Below are positions 6,108 through 7,918 of a DNA stretch of 7,918 bases, in pieces (the first letter of the stretch is position 1; each line of letters opens with the position of its first letter). The translations under genes were made by a program, and so were the position numbers. Origin of the DNA: Chloroflexota bacterium (lineage in GTDB: Bacteria > Chloroflexota > Limnocylindria > Limnocylindrales > CSP1-4); assembly GCA_021790375.1 (NCBI GenBank), contig JAJYEB010000077.1, positions 1 through 7,918 of the forward strand, in the 5' to 3' direction. The notes below the pieces were generated by a model that saw only the letters and a program-made list of their open reading frames with translations, searched no databases and was not told the origin of the DNA.

Positions 6108-6133
6108 GTCGGCCCGGCACCGCCCGGGCCGAC
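6108..6133. promoter_or_regulatory. Perfect 10-bp-arm inverted repeat in the divergent control region
   Basis: GTCGGCCCGG (6108-6117) and CCGGGCCGAC (6124-6133) are exact reverse complements around the 6-base spacer caccgc. The element begins 24 bases upstream of the methyltransferase -10 box, next to where its -35 region should be. It is about 97 bases upstream of the PHP-gene -10 box. Between divergent promoters an operator is more likely than a terminator. The binding protein is unknown. Confidence 0.55.
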
Positions 6134-6176
6134 CAGCCCTCCGGACCCCGGCGCCGTCCCGGCCCACAACCGGACG

Positions 6177-6224
6177 CGCGGCACGCACTCCGTCCCATGA
6201 CGCGGCACGCACTCCGTCCCATGA
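6177..6224. repeat. Perfect 24-bp tandem duplication upstream of the PHP gene
   Basis: Two identical 24-base units lie end to end at 6177-6200 and 6201-6224. Each starts cgcggcacgc and ends cgtcccatga. The second unit ends 5 bases before the TACCCT -10 box of the PHP gene and therefore covers its -35 region. Perfect identity points to a recent duplication or to selection for a paired binding site. Confidence 0.75.
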
Positions 6225-6229
6225 ACCTG

Positions 6230-6235
6230 TACCCT
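6230..6235 (+). promoter_or_regulatory. -10 element (TACCCT) for the PHP gene, leaderless
   Basis: TACCCT fits TANNNT and lies 7 bases before the ATG at 6243, with no Shine-Dalgarno site between. The -35 region falls in the 24-base tandem unit and shows no TTGACA-like box, so an activator or a weak promoter is possible. Confidence 0.55.
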
Positions 6236-6242
6236 GCGCGCG

Positions 6243-7133
6243 ATGCCCGTCCCGCTGCCGCTCGACGCCCACCTCCACACGGACCTCTCGCCCGACGCCG
6301 ACGTGCCCCTCGACGTCTACGCGGCGCTCGCCCGCGAGCAGGGCGTGGCCGAGCTCGCCATCACCGACCACATCGACTTCGTGGCCGGCGATCCCGCCTA
6401 CCACTACGCCGACTACGACCGACGCGTCCGCGTGGTCCGCGAGGCCGCCGAGCGCTGGGCGGGCGAGCCGGTCATCCGGCTCGGCCTCGAGGTCAGCTAC
6501 GGGCACGACGTCGAGGGCGAGATCCGCGAGTACCTCGCCACGCATGCCTACGACTACGTGATCGGGTCGGTGCACCTGGGGCGACAGGGCCCCTTCAGGG
6601 ACCCGCGGACGGCCGCAGCCTGGTGTGCCGGCAAGAGCCATCGCGAGGCCACCGCCTTCTACTGGGATGAGGTCGAGTGGGCCATCCGCAGCGGCCTCTT
6701 CGACACCCTCGGCCACCTCGACTTCGTCAAGCGCTACACCCAGCGGCACCTCGGGCCGTTCGAGTACGAGGCCCACGCCGACATCTACGATCGACTGCTC
6801 CGTGGGCTGGTGGACAGCGGCACCGCGCTCGAGGTGAACGCGTCGGGTCTCCGGCAGGAGCCCGGCGAGCCCTACCCCGCGCCGGCGGTGGTGGCGCGCT
6901 TCCGGGAGCTGGGGGGCGAACGGGTGGTGGCCGGCAGCGACGCGCACCGGGTCGAGCAGTTCGCGTTCGGACTGGCCGAGGCCTACCGGTCGATCGGAAG
7001 GGCCGGCTTCCGCGAGCTCAGCTTCAGGCGCGGCAGAGACCGGGTGGCGGTCGAGCTGTCGACCGAGCTGGTGGAGACGCTGCTGGGCGCCGGCGTCGGC
7101 GCGAACACGGGACGGGGGGTGACAGGTGCCTGA
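6243..7133 (+). CDS. PHP-family phosphoesterase, histidinol-phosphatase (HisJ/HisK) like
   Basis: A cytoplasmic 296-residue metal-dependent phosphoesterase of the PHP (polymerase and histidinol phosphatase) family. The closest functional match in motif order is histidinol-phosphatase, which removes phosphate from L-histidinol phosphate in histidine synthesis. Metal-binding residues are visible throughout: DAHLHTD (H10, H12), ITDHIDF (D42, H43), LGLEVSYGHD (E83), IGSVHLG (H111), LGHLDFVKRY (H158), and GSDAHRVEQF (D233, H235). The length is near that of HisJ/HisK enzymes (about 260-280) with a somewhat longer tail. The ATG is placed by the -10 box 7 bases upstream and by homology from the fifth residue on. 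No his genes are next to it in this window, so another phosphate ester remains possible. The next gene begins 10 bases after its stop and probably shares its transcript. Confidence 0.88.
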   Translation: MPVPLPLDAHLHTDLSPDADVPLDVYAALAREQGVAELAITDHIDFVAGDPAYHYADYDRRVRVVREAAERWAGEPVIRLGLEVSYGHDVEGEIREYLATHAYDYVIGSVHLGRQGPFRDPRTAAAWCAGKSHREATAFYWDEVEWAIRSGLFDTLGHLDFVKRYTQRHLGPFEYEAHADIYDRLLRGLVDSGTALEVNASGLRQEPGEPYPAPAVVARFRELGGERVVAGSDAHRVEQFAFGLAEAYRSIGRAGFRELSFRRGRDRVAVELSTELVETLLGAGVGANTGRGVTGA

Positions 7134-7143
7134 CGGAGGTTCG

Positions 7144-7918
7144 ATGCGGCTGACGGTCGTGGGGTGCGCGGCCGCGTGGAGCAGAGTCCCCGGGCGCGCG
7201 TCGTCGTCCTACCTGGTCGAGCTGGGCGCGCCGGCCGATCCCGGGGTGCCCGCCGCTGCCTCGCCGCTTGCCGATCTCGCGGTTCCGGGCCGACCCTCGG
7301 CTCCCGGCCGCCCCCTGGCGCCCGCGATCCTCCTCGACATGGGCCAGGGCGCCTTCTCGGCACTGTCGGGCTACCGCGATCCGAACACGATCGACGGGGT
7401 GCTGATCTCGCACGCGCATCCCGACCACTGCATCGACCTGGTGCCGCTGCGGCTCTTCCTGCGCTTCGGGTGCGTTCCCGCCCGCACGGTGACGCTGCGC
7501 GGGCCGGCCGAGCTGCGGCAGCGGTTCGACGGGCTGACCAACGAACCGGACTTCCTGTGCGACCTGCCGGGCGACCCGCTGGCCCCGGGCACGTTCGAGC
7601 TCGCCGGGTTCCAGGTGTCGGTCGCCCCGGTGCTGCACAAGGACAGCAGCTTCGCGTTCCGGGTGGCGCCCGCGGGCCGCTCCGGCCCGGGCGAACTCGC
7701 GGGCGCCGCGTCTTCGGGGCTCGGCCGATCGACCGGGGCCGACTCTTCCGCCCGCGGGCTGGTCTACTCGGGCGACTGCGGTCGGGCAGACGACCTGCTC
7801 GCGCTGATCCGACCGGGGGACACGCTGCTGGTGGAGGCCTCGCACGGCGCGGGCCCGATCATCGAGGGCCCGAACCACCTGAACGTCGCCGAGGTCGTGC
7901 GCGTGGCGACGGCCGGCC
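7144..7918 (+). CDS. Metallo-beta-lactamase-fold hydrolase, cut by window end (RNase Z / cyclic-nucleotide phosphodiesterase-like)
   Basis: The first 258 residues of an MBL-fold metalloenzyme. The start MRLTVVGCAAAW, SSYLVE (20-26) and ILLDMGQGAFSAL (62-74) match the small MBL hydrolases related to RNase Z, Bacillus YhfI and the mycobacterial cAMP phosphodiesterase Rv1339. The zinc motif is SHAHPDHCIDL (H90, H92, D94, H95). Further ligands are H165 in VLHKDSSFAF, D211 in VYSGDCG, and a late histidine in NHLNVAEV (H245). Two Pro/Gly/Ala/Ser-rich insertions (about 28-60 and 175-204) split otherwise conserved strands. The ATG at 7144 has GGAGG 4 bases upstream (7135-7139); an in-frame GTG at 7126 overlapping the PHP stop is the alternative. 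Linkage to the PHP gene suggests a shared transcript. The substrate is not fixed by the sequence. Confidence 0.88.
   Translation, partial: MRLTVVGCAAAWSRVPGRASSSYLVELGAPADPGVPAAASPLADLAVPGRPSAPGRPLAPAILLDMGQGAFSALSGYRDPNTIDGVLISHAHPDHCIDLVPLRLFLRFGCVPARTVTLRGPAELRQRFDGLTNEPDFLCDLPGDPLAPGTFELAGFQVSVAPVLHKDSSFAFRVAPAGRSGPGELAGAASSGLGRSTGADSSARGLVYSGDCGRADDLLALIRPGDTLLVEASHGAGPIIEGPNHLNVAEVVRVATAG

Overview
The window is about 73 % GC by eye, with compact reading frames ending almost always in G/C third positions. It comes from a high-GC bacterium. Four of the promoters I can see are a TANNNT-type -10 box sitting 6 to 8 bases before the start codon (leaderless genes), while genes inside operons carry good Shine-Dalgarno sites. 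Together with the LacI regulator, the Thermus-like alpha-oxoamine synthase and the low-complexity Gly/Ser/Pro/Ala insertions in enzymes, this fits a Chloroflexota (Limnocylindria-like) or deep Actinomycetota genome. That placement is inference, not proof.

Layout. (1) 1-272: the start of a LacI-family regulator gene on the minus strand, with a strong minus-strand promoter (perfect TTGACA box, TAAACT -10 box). An inverted-repeat operator sits over its expected start point and an array of CCGGTT boxes follows. (2) 273-989: about 700 bases without a credible gene, full of short tandem repeats, a potential G-quadruplex, and two identical copies of a 17-base palindrome. (3) 990-3832: a plus-strand cluster of a small four-helix membrane protein, a fumarylacetoacetate-hydrolase (FAH) family enzyme starting 3 bases later, and, after 107 bases, an alpha-oxoamine synthase of the glycine C-acetyltransferase (Kbl) type. 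(4) 3833-4313: a convergent, hairpin-rich intergenic region. (5) 4314-6070: two minus-strand genes, a class I SAM-dependent methyltransferase and, downstream of it, a one-gene fusion of an XRE-type helix-turn-helix to a PD-(D/E)XK nuclease-like domain with its acidic/lysine motif intact. (6) 6071-6242: a divergent control region with two leaderless promoters, a perfect 10-base-arm inverted repeat and a perfect 24-base tandem duplication. (7) 6243-7918: a PHP-family phosphoesterase resembling histidinol-phosphatase, followed 10 bases later by a metallo-beta-lactamase-fold hydrolase cut off by the window end.

How the genes may work together: the plus-strand cluster at 990-3832 looks catabolic (a C-C bond hydrolase or isomerase plus a CoA-dependent 2-amino-3-ketobutyrate lyase/synthase), but no shared substrate can be fixed. 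The PHP and MBL genes are close enough to be co-transcribed. I found no CRISPR array, tRNA, rRNA, insertion sequence or complete defence operon. The least explained elements are the XRE/PD-(D/E)XK protein, the duplicated 17-base palindrome, and the dense regulatory architecture around the lacI-type promoter and the 6071-6242 divergent region.
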